Source of the DNA: UBA1181 sp045226255
GTDB lineage: Bacteria; Bacteroidota; Bacteroidia; Bacteroidales; Paludibacteraceae
Assembly: GCA_045226255.1 (NCBI GenBank)
Contig: JBGVCG010000038.1
Span: forward strand, 1-29,234
DNA: 29,234 bases
Direction: 5' to 3'
A program made the position numbers and the translations under genes. The notes below the pieces were generated by a model that made no database searches, was not told the origin of the DNA, and was given only the letters and a program-made list of their open reading frames with translations. Each line of letters opens with the position of its first letter. Position 1 is the first letter of the stretch. Below are positions 14,897-23,104 of this stretch, piece by piece.

Positions 14897-16516
14897 GTGG
14901 AGAAAAAGAAGATTATCGTTATAGGCGGAGGTGTGTCAGGTATGTCTGTGGGCATTTATGCGCAGATGAATGGATTTGAATCACAAATCATTGAAAAGCA
15001 CAGCATAGCAGGAGGCATTTGCACGGCATGGCACCGCAAGAACTATCGGTTCGACTACAGCATACAATGGCTAGTCGGGACGAAGGAAGGTGCCTTCCAC
15101 GACACGATGTGTGAGACCAACATCCTAAACGATCAGGTGCAGGTCATCAATGCGGAGATTCACAACAGGAACATCGCGAAAGACGGAACAGACCTGATCA
15201 TCTACACGGATTTGGAGCGATGGAAGAAGCATCTTTTGTCCATCTCACCCATAGACGGAAAAGCCATCAACAAACTAGCCCGGAACATCCGTTGGGCATC
15301 CCACCTCCACCCGTTCGACATTGCGCCGGCGCTCCGCACCCCATTCCAATACTTCAAAGCATTCTTTCGGTGCTTCCCTTCCCTATACATCGCCATACAC
15401 CACAGGGGAAAGGATTTCACCCAATATATTAAGTCGCTCAAGATCAAAAGCGACATCTTAAAAGAAAAATTACTGAATATTTACGGAGAAGGCGACTATG
15501 CCTGCTATGCGTTCCTCCTGATCATGGGATGGTATTTCCGCAAGAATGCGGGCTACCCGATCGGCGGTTCTTTGGCCGTCGCGGAGCGGATGAAGAGTAA
15601 ATATGAATCATTAGGAGGAGAATTCCTCTTCAAGAAAGAGGTGGAAGAGATCATCGTGGAGAACGGTTCCGCCCGAGGGGTAAGGCTGACCGACGGCAGC
15701 GTTTTAAAAGCCGATTACGTCGTGAGCGCCGCTGATGGCTACACAACGCTCTACAAACTACTGAAAGGGAAGTTCCGCTCGGCCATGATCGACCGTGTAT
15801 ATTCCAATTGGAAACTATTCACCTCCATCGTACAAGTTTCGTTCGGCATCAACCAAGAGCTACACACCGACTACAACATACAGGTTGTGCAAGCACGTGG
15901 CGAAAAAATCGGGAGCACGGTGCTCAATCACAACTATAGGATTTTGAACTACAATTTCGACCCGACGATGGCTCCTGAAGGCAAATCCTGCATCATCATC
16001 CGGTTTGACAGTCCGTATAGCATCTGGGAGAATATGAGCAAGGAGGAGTATAGCGGGGAGAAAAAGAAAATCGAGGAGGATGCCATCAAGATATTGGAGA
16101 AGCACTATCCCGGCAGCTCCCAGCACATCGAAGTATGTGACGTCGCCACTCCGCTGACCACCATCCGTTACACGGGGGCATGGAAGGGATCTTACGAAGG
16201 CTTCATTCCGACGCCTAAGAACGTGATTCAACAATTGGATCAGAAGATCCCGAATTTGGACCATTTCTATCTTGCCGGTCAATGGTTATTCCCCGGCGGA
16301 GGCATTCCGCCGTCAGTTCATTCCGGGAAATGGGCACTCCAGCTCATATGCCGCGACGAGAAGAAAAAGTTTGTTTCGAAGCCCGCTTTAAAAGATTGCG
16401 GAGCAGCACGACACATCCACATCCGGCATAGGTGCGAAAAAACATTTTCACAAAAAAAGCAACCCATTTTTTGTTTTTTCAAAAAGAAACCGTACCTTTG
16501 CACCACGATTCGATAG
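14897..16516 (+). CDS. Phytoene-desaturase-like FAD/NAD(P)-dependent oxidoreductase
   Basis: The 539-residue protein starts at GTG with a good GGAGG site. The N-terminal dinucleotide fold is clear: IIVIGGGVSGMSVGIYAQMNG, then IEKHSIAGGICTAWHRKNY. The body matches the COG1233 family (phytoene desaturases, carotenoid isomerases, retinol saturases), with YPIGGSLAVAERMKSKYESLGG and a C-terminal FAD-binding end FYLAGQWLFPGGGIPPSVHSGKWA. Homologs usually end soon after this segment. Here about 50 more basic, Phe-rich residues follow, covering the promoter of the next tRNA. Known relatives saturate or desaturate polyene chains, so a role with polyene or isoprenoid lipids is inferred. The divergent MMPL-PlsC gene fits a lipid setting. 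Confidence 0.88.
   Translation: MEKKKIIVIGGGVSGMSVGIYAQMNGFESQIIEKHSIAGGICTAWHRKNYRFDYSIQWLVGTKEGAFHDTMCETNILNDQVQVINAEIHNRNIAKDGTDLIIYTDLERWKKHLLSISPIDGKAINKLARNIRWASHLHPFDIAPALRTPFQYFKAFFRCFPSLYIAIHHRGKDFTQYIKSLKIKSDILKEKLLNIYGEGDYACYAFLLIMGWYFRKNAGYPIGGSLAVAERMKSKYESLGGEFLFKKEVEEIIVENGSARGVRLTDGSVLKADYVVSAADGYTTLYKLLKGKFRSAMIDRVYSNWKLFTSIVQVSFGINQELHTDYNIQVVQARGEKIGSTVLNHNYRILNYNFDPTMAPEGKSCIIIRFDSPYSIWENMSKEEYSGEKKKIEEDAIKILEKHYPGSSQHIEVCDVATPLTTIRYTGAWKGSYEGFIPTPKNVIQQLDQKIPNLDHFYLAGQWLFPGGGIPPSVHSGKWALQLICRDEKKKFVSKPALKDCGAARHIHIRHRCEKTFSQKKQPIFCFFKKKPYLCTTIR
16470..16500 (+). promoter_or_regulatory. Promoter of the initiator tRNA, inside the oxidoreductase frame
   Basis: TTTG (16470-16473) and TACCTTTG (16493-16500) are spaced by 19 nt, an exact Bacteroidota promoter match. 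It lies within the last codons of the oxidoreductase reading frame, whose stop is at 16514-16516. Confidence 0.75.
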
Positions 16517-16528
16517 CAATCGGCTATA

Positions 16529-16601
16529 TGCGGGATGGAGCAGTTGGCAGCTCGTTGGGCTCATAACCCAAAGGTCACAAGTTCGAGTCTTGTTCCCGCA
16601 A
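16529..16601 (+). tRNA. Initiator tRNA-fMet (anticodon CAT)
   Basis: Acceptor TGCGGGA/TCCCGCA, D-arm GAGC/GCTC, anticodon stem TTGGG/CCCAA with loop CTCATAA and T-arm ACAAG/CTTGT can all be drawn. Three consecutive G-C pairs at the base of the anticodon stem, and close similarity to E. coli tRNA-fMet in the D and anticodon arms, indicate the initiator. Base pair 1:72 is U-A, instead of the usual C-A mismatch. The 3' CCA is not encoded. Confidence 0.85.
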
Positions 16602-16722
16602 CAAAATCCCTGAATATGCAGGGTATGTGCGATACCATGAAGGAGGATCCCCAGCAAAGAGGAATAATTTGAAATGGGTTACACAACAATTCATAAAGTA
16701 TTAACTGATAATACAATTCAAG

Positions 16723-16899
16723 ATGAATAAATTATTGAGATACTTAGGCATTATCATCATCCTTATCGGTGTGTTGCTCCTCATGTTCCACTTCTTTGGC
16801 GTGATTGGAGGCAACGGTATTTTGGCCATTGCAGGAATTATGTTCGTTCTCGGATTGATTGCATACATTATTTGCAACAAGTACTTCCTGAACGATTAA
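16723..16899 (+). CDS. 58-residue membrane protein of unknown function
   Basis: A short open frame starts MNKLLRYLGIIIILIGVLLL and ends CNKYFLND. It has two hydrophobic helices (about 8-26 and 32-51) joined by a Gly-rich turn (GVIGGNG), with basic residues at the N-terminus. The gene sits about 120 nt after the initiator tRNA, with no clear promoter of its own, and is followed directly by a strong terminator, so it is probably read out from the tRNA promoter. Similar two-helix proteins are common in Bacteroidota genomes, but their role is unknown. No strong ribosome binding site is visible, which is common in this phylum. Confidence 0.75.
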   Translation: MNKLLRYLGIIIILIGVLLLMFHFFGVIGGNGILAIAGIMFVLGLIAYIICNKYFLND

Positions 16900-16911
16900 C
16901 CAAGGATACAG

Positions 16912-16957
16912 AAAAAGAAGGGGCGTCGTTTCGATGAAACGACGCCCCTTCTTTTTT
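16912..16957. terminator. Strong bidirectional terminator
   Basis: A perfect 20-bp stem (GAAGGGGCGTCGTTT at its core) with a five-base CGATG loop has A-rich and T-rich flanks on both sides. It can end transcription of the small membrane protein (plus strand) and of the S4 protein (minus strand). Confidence 0.93.
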
Positions 16958-16970
16958 ACCCACAGGAGTG

Positions 16971-17192
16971 TCAGTTCTTCACGACGATCTCAAAGTCTGC
17001 AAAACGGATCACATCGCCATCGACAATCTTGGCCCGCTTGCGAAGTTCGACAGCACCATTGCGCAACACCATGCCCTCCGTGACGACGGTCTGCGCCTCA
17101 CTACCGGAACCAACCACATGGGTCGCCTTCAGTAGTTGGATCAATGGAATGAATGACTCTCCCTCTCTCAGTGTGAATTCAATTGGTTTCAT
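16971..17192 (-). CDS. Small S4-domain RNA-binding protein (YbcJ/YaaA type)
   Basis: The 73-residue protein is essentially one S4 domain: IPLIQLLKATHVVGSGSEAQ, then VVTEGMVLRNGAVELRKRAK and DGDVIRF. Proteins of this size and pattern (YbcJ/YaaA) bind structured RNA, probably ribosomal RNA or tRNA; the exact role is not settled. The gene is transcribed alone on the minus strand, diverging from proC, and ends at the shared terminator. The length and closing FADFEIVVKN match the family's usual form. Confidence 0.9.
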   Translation of the reverse strand: MKPIEFTLREGESFIPLIQLLKATHVVGSGSEAQTVVTEGMVLRNGAVELRKRAKIVDGDVIRFADFEIVVKN

Positions 17193-17245
17193 CGCACAAT
17201 TATTTATTCGATGGCGAAATTAAACATTATTGTTGGATTATTTTC

Positions 17246-17253
17246 TAAATTTG
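17246..17253 (+). promoter_or_regulatory. Promoter -7 box of the proC operon
   Basis: TAAATTTG matches TAnnTTTG exactly, 36 nt ahead of the proC ATG. There is no obvious TTTG at the usual distance, so an activator may be required or a weaker -33 used. Confidence 0.5.
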
Positions 17254-17289
17254 CAAATTGGTTAGTATTGGTTTTTAATTATTAATGAT

Positions 17290-18066
17290 ATGAAGATAGC
17301 ATTTATCGGCGCCGGAAATATGGGAGGCGCCATCGTCAAAGGCTTATATCTCAGTAAAGCGTGCAAGGCGGACGAGCTTTTCGTCGCTGACGCCAGTGAA
17401 GAGACACTGAAGAACATCTCAAAAATCAATAAGAACATTTTCACCACGACGGACAACCGCGAGGCGGTAAAGAAGGCCGACTACGTCCTCATCGCAGTGA
17501 AACCATGGTTGGTGGACACCGTCCTCGACGGCATTAAAGGCGCCATTAACCCGAAACAGACTATCATCTCCATCGCCGCTGGCGTGGACCTCAGCCATAT
17601 CGCCGAGAAGATCGGCAAGGAATATTCCCTCTTCAGAGTATTGCCTAACACGGCGGTCGCCCTGCTCGCTGGCATGAACTTCGTGTGCTCGCTCAACGCC
17701 AGCAAGGAACAAGAGGAGTTCGTCCTCGGCCTTTTCAACAAGTTGGGTAGGGCCATCATCATTCCTGAGAAGCAGATGAGCGCCTTCACCTCCGTCTCCT
17801 CCTGCGGTATCGCCTACGCATTGCGTTACCTGCGCGCCGCTACAGAGGGTGCTGTGGAATTGGGCATCCGTCCGGACATCGCCCAGGAGGTCATCGCCCA
17901 AACAATGGTCGGTGCGGCGGAGCTCATCCTCAAGAACAAGACCAATGCGGAATACGAGATCGACAAGGTGACCACCCCTGGCGGATGGACCATCAAGGGA
18001 CTCAACGCCATGGAGGAATACGGATTCACCAACGCGGTCATCAAAGGCATCAAGGCCAACAACTAA
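17290..18066 (+). CDS. proC: Pyrroline-5-carboxylate reductase
   Basis: The 258-residue protein catalyses the last step of proline synthesis, reducing pyrroline-5-carboxylate with NAD(P)H. The N-terminal Rossmann motif GAGNMG (7-12) is intact, followed by LIAVKPWLVDTVLDGIKG, the VLPNTAVALLAGMNF region and a C-terminal dimerisation segment with SCGIAYALRYLRAATEGAVELG and VTTPGGWTIKGLNAMEE. Length fits the family. It opens a seven-gene run (gaps up to 34 nt). proB lies later in the same run; proA, the middle enzyme of the pathway, is not in the window. Confidence 0.95.
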   Translation: MKIAFIGAGNMGGAIVKGLYLSKACKADELFVADASEETLKNISKINKNIFTTTDNREAVKKADYVLIAVKPWLVDTVLDGIKGAINPKQTIISIAAGVDLSHIAEKIGKEYSLFRVLPNTAVALLAGMNFVCSLNASKEQEEFVLGLFNKLGRAIIIPEKQMSAFTSVSSCGIAYALRYLRAATEGAVELGIRPDIAQEVIAQTMVGAAELILKNKTNAEYEIDKVTTPGGWTIKGLNAMEEYGFTNAVIKGIKANN

Positions 18067-18100
18067 TTCACAAAGAAGATTAACCTTATCAACGAACAAT

Positions 18101-18652
18101 ATGGTAAACGATCAAATCAAACAAATCGCTTCGCGCATGAAATGCTTGCGTGAGGACATCGGAATGACAACGGTAGAACTGGCGGAAGCTTGTTCCATTA
18201 CCCCAGCTGAATATATCGCCTACGAAAGCGGCGAAAAAGATATCCCTGTTAGTATTTTGCACTGCATTTCACAAAAGTGTGGAGTCGAGATGACCTCCCT
18301 CCTCTTCGGAGAGGACCCTCACATGAAGACCTACTACCTCACCCGCAAGGGAAAGGGTACAGCCATGGAACGTACCAAAGCGTACAAATACCAATCCTTG
18401 GCCGCCGGCTTCATCGACAGGAAAGGTGACCCGTTCATCGTGACCGTGGAGCCTAACGACGCTCCTATCCACCTCAACTCACACCCGGGACAAGAGTTCA
18501 ACATGGTACTTGAAGGTAGCATGCTTATTAGCATTAATGGAAAAGAATTAACTCTCGAAGAGGGCGACAGCATCTACTTCGACGCTAACAAACTCCATGG
18601 AATGAAGGCGCTCAACAACAAGACCGTCAAGTTCCTCGCTATCATCATGTAA
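18101..18652 (+). CDS. XRE-type regulator with C-terminal cupin domain
   Basis: The 183-residue protein has an N-terminal helix-turn-helix (about 5-60: IASRMKCLREDIGMTTVELAEACSITPAEYIAYESG). A short linker leads to a cupin barrel (about 105-180) that includes HPGQEFNMVLEGSMLISING and GDSIYFDANKLHGMKAL. HTH-cupin proteins of this type generally regulate the genes next to them in response to a small molecule, here perhaps a substrate of the two acyl-activating enzymes that follow 31 nt later. The ligand is unknown. Its place between proC and the ligases suggests it controls this operon, but no operator has been shown. Confidence 0.88.
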   Translation: MVNDQIKQIASRMKCLREDIGMTTVELAEACSITPAEYIAYESGEKDIPVSILHCISQKCGVEMTSLLFGEDPHMKTYYLTRKGKGTAMERTKAYKYQSLAAGFIDRKGDPFIVTVEPNDAPIHLNSHPGQEFNMVLEGSMLISINGKELTLEEGDSIYFDANKLHGMKALNNKTVKFLAIIM

Positions 18653-18683
18653 TCAAAGCACTATACTTCAAATACCAAAAATT

Positions 18684-20333
18684 ATGGTAGAAAAATTCGT
18701 AAACAGGGTGAAGTTCGACTCTTACGAGGACTTCAAAAACAATTTCAAATTAAATGTTCCTGAGCATTTCAACTTCGGCTACGATGTAGTCGACGCATGG
18801 GCGAAAGAAAACCCAAACAAGGTGGCCCTTCGTTGGACCAACGACCAAGGCGAACACATAGACTTCACGTTTGCGGACATGAAGCGCGAGACGGACAAGA
18901 CCGCCGCCTATCTTCAATCCCTCGGCATCGGGAAGGGTGACATGGTCATGCTGATCCTGAAACGCCGCTATGAGTTCTGGTTCTCCATCATCGCCCTCCA
19001 CAAGATTGGAGCAGTGGTGATCCCTGCCACCCACCTCCTCACCAACAAAGATATCATCTATCGATGCAACGCCGCCGACATCAAGGCGATCATCGCTTGC
19101 GGCGACGACATCATCATCAACCACATCAACGATTCCGTAGCGGAGTCTCCTTCGCTCAGGTATCGTATATCCATCGGCCCTTCCATTCCGGAAGGCTGGC
19201 TCGATTTCCACAAGGGAATCAACTCCGCCGCACCGTTCGTGGCTCCTGCCCGCAACGACAACGACGACATCATGTTGCTCTACTTCACCTCAGGTACCAC
19301 CGGTCATCCGAAGATGGTGGCGCACACGTTCACCTACCCATTGGGCCACATCGTCACGGGTAAATACTGGCACAACCTCGACGAGGATTGCCTGCACCTC
19401 ACGGTGTCGGACAGCGGTTGGGGAAAGTGCGTATGGGGCAAGCTCTACGGACAATGGATCTCAGGCGCTACCGTGTTCGTCTACGACCACGAGAAGTTCA
19501 ACGCGGCGGACATGCTCGCCATGATCGAGAAGTACAAGATCAACTCCTTCTGCGCACCGCCGACCATCTTCCGCTTCATGATGAAGGAAGGTTTGGAGAA
19601 ATATGACCTCTCTTCCTTGAGACAATGCTACATCGCCGGTGAGCCGCTGAACCCAGTCATCTACGAGGATTTCCGCAGAGAGACAGGCATCAAGCTAATG
19701 GAGGGATTCGGACAGACCGAGACGACCGTCTCCATCGCCACCTTCCCTTGGATGGAACCTAAACCAGGCTCCATGGGCAGACCAAGTCCGGTGTTCGACA
19801 TCGACCTGATCGCTCCGGACGGACACTCCGTGGAGGACGGTGAACAGGGTGAAATCATCATCCGATTAGGGAAGGAACGCCCAGTCGGACTCTTCAAGGA
19901 ATATTACCGCGACGCCGAAAAGACGGCCGAATGTCTCAGGGGTGGTGTATACCACACGGGAGACGTCGCATGGCGTGATGAGGACGGATACCTCTGGTTC
20001 GTCGGACGTACCGACGATGTCATCAAGAGCTCCGGTTACCGTATCGGTCCTTTCGAGGTGGAAAGCGCATTGCTCACCCACCCTGCCGTGCTCGAATGTG
20101 CCATCACCGGTGTGCCGGACGAGATCCGCGGACAGGTGGTCAAGGCAACCATCGTGCTCACCAAAGAATATAAAGGGAAAGAGAGCGACGCCTTGATCAA
20201 GGACATCCAAGACCACGTCAAACGTACTACCGCACCTTACAAATACCCTCGTGTGGTGGAATTCGTAGACGAAATGCCTAAGACAATCAGCGGAAAGATT
20301 AAACGTTCAGAACTTCGAAACAACCAAAAATAG
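18684..20333 (+). CDS. AMP-forming acyl-CoA ligase, tandem copy 1
   Basis: The 549-residue member of the ANL superfamily activates a carboxylate with ATP, then transfers it to CoA. The key motifs are intact: P-loop TSGTTGHPK (202-210), GFGQTET (341-347), YHTGD (423-427), GRTDDVIKSSGYRIGP (from about 441) and the catalytic Lys538 in KTISGKIKR. The family resembles medium-chain acyl-CoA or acetyl-CoA-like synthetases; the substrate cannot be read from sequence. A second gene of about 85% identity follows 24 nt later. The XRE/cupin protein upstream is a candidate regulator. Confidence 0.9.
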   Translation: MVEKFVNRVKFDSYEDFKNNFKLNVPEHFNFGYDVVDAWAKENPNKVALRWTNDQGEHIDFTFADMKRETDKTAAYLQSLGIGKGDMVMLILKRRYEFWFSIIALHKIGAVVIPATHLLTNKDIIYRCNAADIKAIIACGDDIIINHINDSVAESPSLRYRISIGPSIPEGWLDFHKGINSAAPFVAPARNDNDDIMLLYFTSGTTGHPKMVAHTFTYPLGHIVTGKYWHNLDEDCLHLTVSDSGWGKCVWGKLYGQWISGATVFVYDHEKFNAADMLAMIEKYKINSFCAPPTIFRFMMKEGLEKYDLSSLRQCYIAGEPLNPVIYEDFRRETGIKLMEGFGQTETTVSIATFPWMEPKPGSMGRPSPVFDIDLIAPDGHSVEDGEQGEIIIRLGKERPVGLFKEYYRDAEKTAECLRGGVYHTGDVAWRDEDGYLWFVGRTDDVIKSSGYRIGPFEVESALLTHPAVLECAITGVPDEIRGQVVKATIVLTKEYKGKESDALIKDIQDHVKRTTAPYKYPRVVEFVDEMPKTISGKIKRSELRNNQK

Positions 20334-20357
20334 ATAGTTAGAGTACAAACCTAAGAA

Positions 20358-22013
20358 ATGATAGAACGATTTGTTAATAGAGTAGAATTCAGCTCTTACG
20401 AAGATTTCAAGGACAACTTTAAAATCATCGTACCCGAACACTTCAACTTCGGGTACGATGTAGTTGACGCATGGGCGGAAGAGCAACCCAACAAAGTAGC
20501 GCTTTGCTGGACAAACGACAAAGGAGAGCACATAGATTTCACCTTTGCGGACATGAAAAGGGAAACTGACAAGACAGCCGCCTTCTTCCAATCCATCGGT
20601 ATTGGGAAGGGTGATATGGTAATGCTTATCCTGAAACGTCGCTACGAGTTCTGGATTACGATCATCGCGCTCCATAAGATCGGAGCCATCGCTATTCCAG
20701 CCACGTATCTGCTGACGAACAAGGACATCATCTACCGTTGCAACGCGGCGGACATCAAGGCGATTGTCGCAGTAGGCGAAGAGGTGATCACGAAGCACAT
20801 CGACGACTCCGTGGCGGATTCTCCTTCGCTCAAGTACCGCATCTCCGTCGGTCCGGACATCCCGGAAGGATGGCTAGACTTCCACAAGGAGGTGGAGAAA
20901 GCTCCTGCCTTCGTGGCACCAGCCCGCAACGACAACGACGACCTGATGTTGCTATACTTCACGTCAGGAACGACTGGTCACCCAAAGATGGTGGTGCACA
21001 CCTACACCTACCCGCTCGGACACATCGTCACGGGAAAGTATTGGCACAACCTGAACGAGCAGAGCCTGCACCTCACGGTGGCGGACACCGGTTGGGCAAA
21101 ATGTGCATGGGGAAAACTCTACGGGCAATGGATCTCCGGCGCCACGCTTTTCGTATACGACCATGTGAAATTCAACCCGGCAGACATGCTGAAGATCATC
21201 GAGAAATACAAAGTCAACTCGTTCTGCGCACCTCCGACCGTCTTCCGTTTCATGATGAAGGAAGGTTTGGAGAAATACGACCTCTCCTCCCTGAAGCAGT
21301 GCTTCATCGCCGGAGAGCCACTGAACCCTGTCATCTACGAGGATTTCCGTAGAGAGACGGGCATCAAGCTGATGGAGGGATTCGGACAGACCGAGACGAC
21401 CGTCTCCATCGCCACCTTCCCTTGGCTCGAACCTAAACCGGGCTCCATGGGCAAGCCGAACCCTAACTTCCAAATAGACCTGGTAACGCCAGACGGCCAG
21501 CCAGTGGAGGAGGGTGAACAAGGAGAAGTCATCATCCGTACCGAGCCTACCAGACCGGTCGGACTATTCAAGGAATATTACCGCAACCCGGAGAAGACCG
21601 CGGAGGTCTTTTACGACGGAGCCTACCACACAGGCGACATCGCTTGGCGTGACGAGGATGGTTACTACTGGTTCGTCGGACGTACCGACGACGTCATCAA
21701 GAGCTCCGGCTACCGTATCGGTCCTTTCGAGGTGGAGAGCGCATTGCTCACCCACCCTGCCGTGCTCGAATGTGCCATCACAGGCGTGCCGGACGAGATC
21801 CGCGGACAGGTGGTCAAGGCGACCATCGTCCTCACCAAAGAGTACAAGGACAAAGCGGGAGACGAATTGATCAAGGAGATCCAAGACCACGTGAAACATA
21901 CCACAGCCCCTTACAAATACCCACGTGTGGTGGAGTTTGTGGATGAGATGCCAAAGACCATCAGCGGCAAAATCAAGAGGTCTGAAATACGCGAAGAAGA
22001 CAAGAAGAAATGA
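20358..22013 (+). CDS. AMP-forming acyl-CoA ligase, tandem copy 2
   Basis: The 551-residue paralog of the preceding gene keeps the same motifs: TSGTTGHPK, GFGQTETT, YHTGD, IKSSGYRIGP and KTISGKIKR. The N-terminal 50 residues are about 80% identical to copy 1, and several C-terminal stretches are nearly identical in DNA as well. It ends with EIREEDKKK and overlaps the start of proB by 4 nt (ATGA), so translation is coupled. Retention of all motifs in both copies suggests both are active and perhaps differ in substrate. Which acyl group they use is unknown. Confidence 0.9.
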   Translation: MIERFVNRVEFSSYEDFKDNFKIIVPEHFNFGYDVVDAWAEEQPNKVALCWTNDKGEHIDFTFADMKRETDKTAAFFQSIGIGKGDMVMLILKRRYEFWITIIALHKIGAIAIPATYLLTNKDIIYRCNAADIKAIVAVGEEVITKHIDDSVADSPSLKYRISVGPDIPEGWLDFHKEVEKAPAFVAPARNDNDDLMLLYFTSGTTGHPKMVVHTYTYPLGHIVTGKYWHNLNEQSLHLTVADTGWAKCAWGKLYGQWISGATLFVYDHVKFNPADMLKIIEKYKVNSFCAPPTVFRFMMKEGLEKYDLSSLKQCFIAGEPLNPVIYEDFRRETGIKLMEGFGQTETTVSIATFPWLEPKPGSMGKPNPNFQIDLVTPDGQPVEEGEQGEVIIRTEPTRPVGLFKEYYRNPEKTAEVFYDGAYHTGDIAWRDEDGYYWFVGRTDDVIKSSGYRIGPFEVESALLTHPAVLECAITGVPDEIRGQVVKATIVLTKEYKDKAGDELIKEIQDHVKHTTAPYKYPRVVEFVDEMPKTISGKIKRSEIREEDKKK

Positions 22014-23080
22014 AAAAACGGATCGCCATCAAAATAGGAAGCAACGTGCTCGCCCTGAAAGAGGGGGGATTGGACCTGGCGCGCATCAAGCAGCTGGTCT
22101 CCCAAGTCTCCGCCCTGCACAGACAGGGCTTCGAGATCATCATGATCTCCTCGGGAGCCGTAGCCGCAGGCCGCGCGCTCATAACGGACGACAAGCTGGA
22201 TGCGGTATCGGCCCGTCAACTCTTCTCCGCGATAGGGCAGGCGAAACTCATCAACCATTACCATGAGTTCTTCGCCAAGGAGGGCATTCTCTGCGGACAG
22301 GTACTGACCACCAAAGAGAGCCTCAGCACACGCTCCCATTACCTCAACCAGCGCAACTGCATGGAGGTGATGTTGCAACACGGTGTGGTGCCTATCGTCA
22401 ACGAAAACGACACCATCTCCGTCACCGAACTGATGTTCACCGACAATGACGAACTCTCCGGCATGGTGGCCACCATGATGAACGCCGAGAAACTGATCAT
22501 CCTCAGCAACATCGACGGCATCTACGACGGCAATCCGTCGGACCCCGCATCGTCCGTCATCCGAGAGGTATATCCGGGAAAACGTGACCTCTCCTCCTAC
22601 ATACAAGCCTCGAAATCATCCTTCGGCAGAGGAGGCATGCAGACCAAGACGAACATCGCCAGCAAAGTGGCGGACGAAGGCGTGGAGGTCATCATCGCCA
22701 ACGGCAAGAAGGACGACATACTCCTCAAACTGCTTACCGGCAAAGAGGATATCGTATGCACCCGCTTCCTGCCAAGCGACGCACCCGCCACCAGCGTCAA
22801 GAAATGGATCGCCCACAGCGAAGGATTCGCCAAGGGGGAAATACACCTCGACGCCAAGGCAGCGGAAGCCCTTCGGGAGGGAAACAACTCCGTGCTCATG
22901 GTCGGCGTGACCGCCATCAAGGGCAACTTCGAGAAGGACGATATCGTTAAGATATTCGACGACCAGCAGAACCAGTTAGGTGTGGGGAAAACCCAATACT
23001 CCAACGAGGACGCCACCAAACTGATCGGCAAGAAAGGCAAACGTCCGATCGTCCACTACGACTACATGTATCTATTTTGA
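22010..23080 (+). CDS. proB: Glutamate 5-kinase
   Basis: The 356-residue protein performs the first step of proline synthesis, phosphorylating glutamate. The amino-acid-kinase domain shows RIAIKIGSNVLAL, IISSGAVAAGRALI, a NENDTISVTELMFTDNDELSG region and RGGMQTKTNIASKVADEG. The C-terminal PUA domain (about 270-356) is present, as in the E. coli enzyme. It starts inside the previous ligase gene by a 4-nt overlap. Normally proA is close by, but here the following gene is an unrelated membrane protein, so proA must be elsewhere. Confidence 0.95.
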   Translation: MKKRIAIKIGSNVLALKEGGLDLARIKQLVSQVSALHRQGFEIIMISSGAVAAGRALITDDKLDAVSARQLFSAIGQAKLINHYHEFFAKEGILCGQVLTTKESLSTRSHYLNQRNCMEVMLQHGVVPIVNENDTISVTELMFTDNDELSGMVATMMNAEKLIILSNIDGIYDGNPSDPASSVIREVYPGKRDLSSYIQASKSSFGRGGMQTKTNIASKVADEGVEVIIANGKKDDILLKLLTGKEDIVCTRFLPSDAPATSVKKWIAHSEGFAKGEIHLDAKAAEALREGNNSVLMVGVTAIKGNFEKDDIVKIFDDQQNQLGVGKTQYSNEDATKLIGKKGKRPIVHYDYMYLF

Positions 23081-23104
23081 AACACCAATAAGAGGGGAGG
23101 CTAT

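Noticed and set aside
16448..16657. A 69-codon minus-strand frame across tRNA-fMet
   Set aside because: It overlaps the tRNA and its promoter, with no ribosome binding site or domain.
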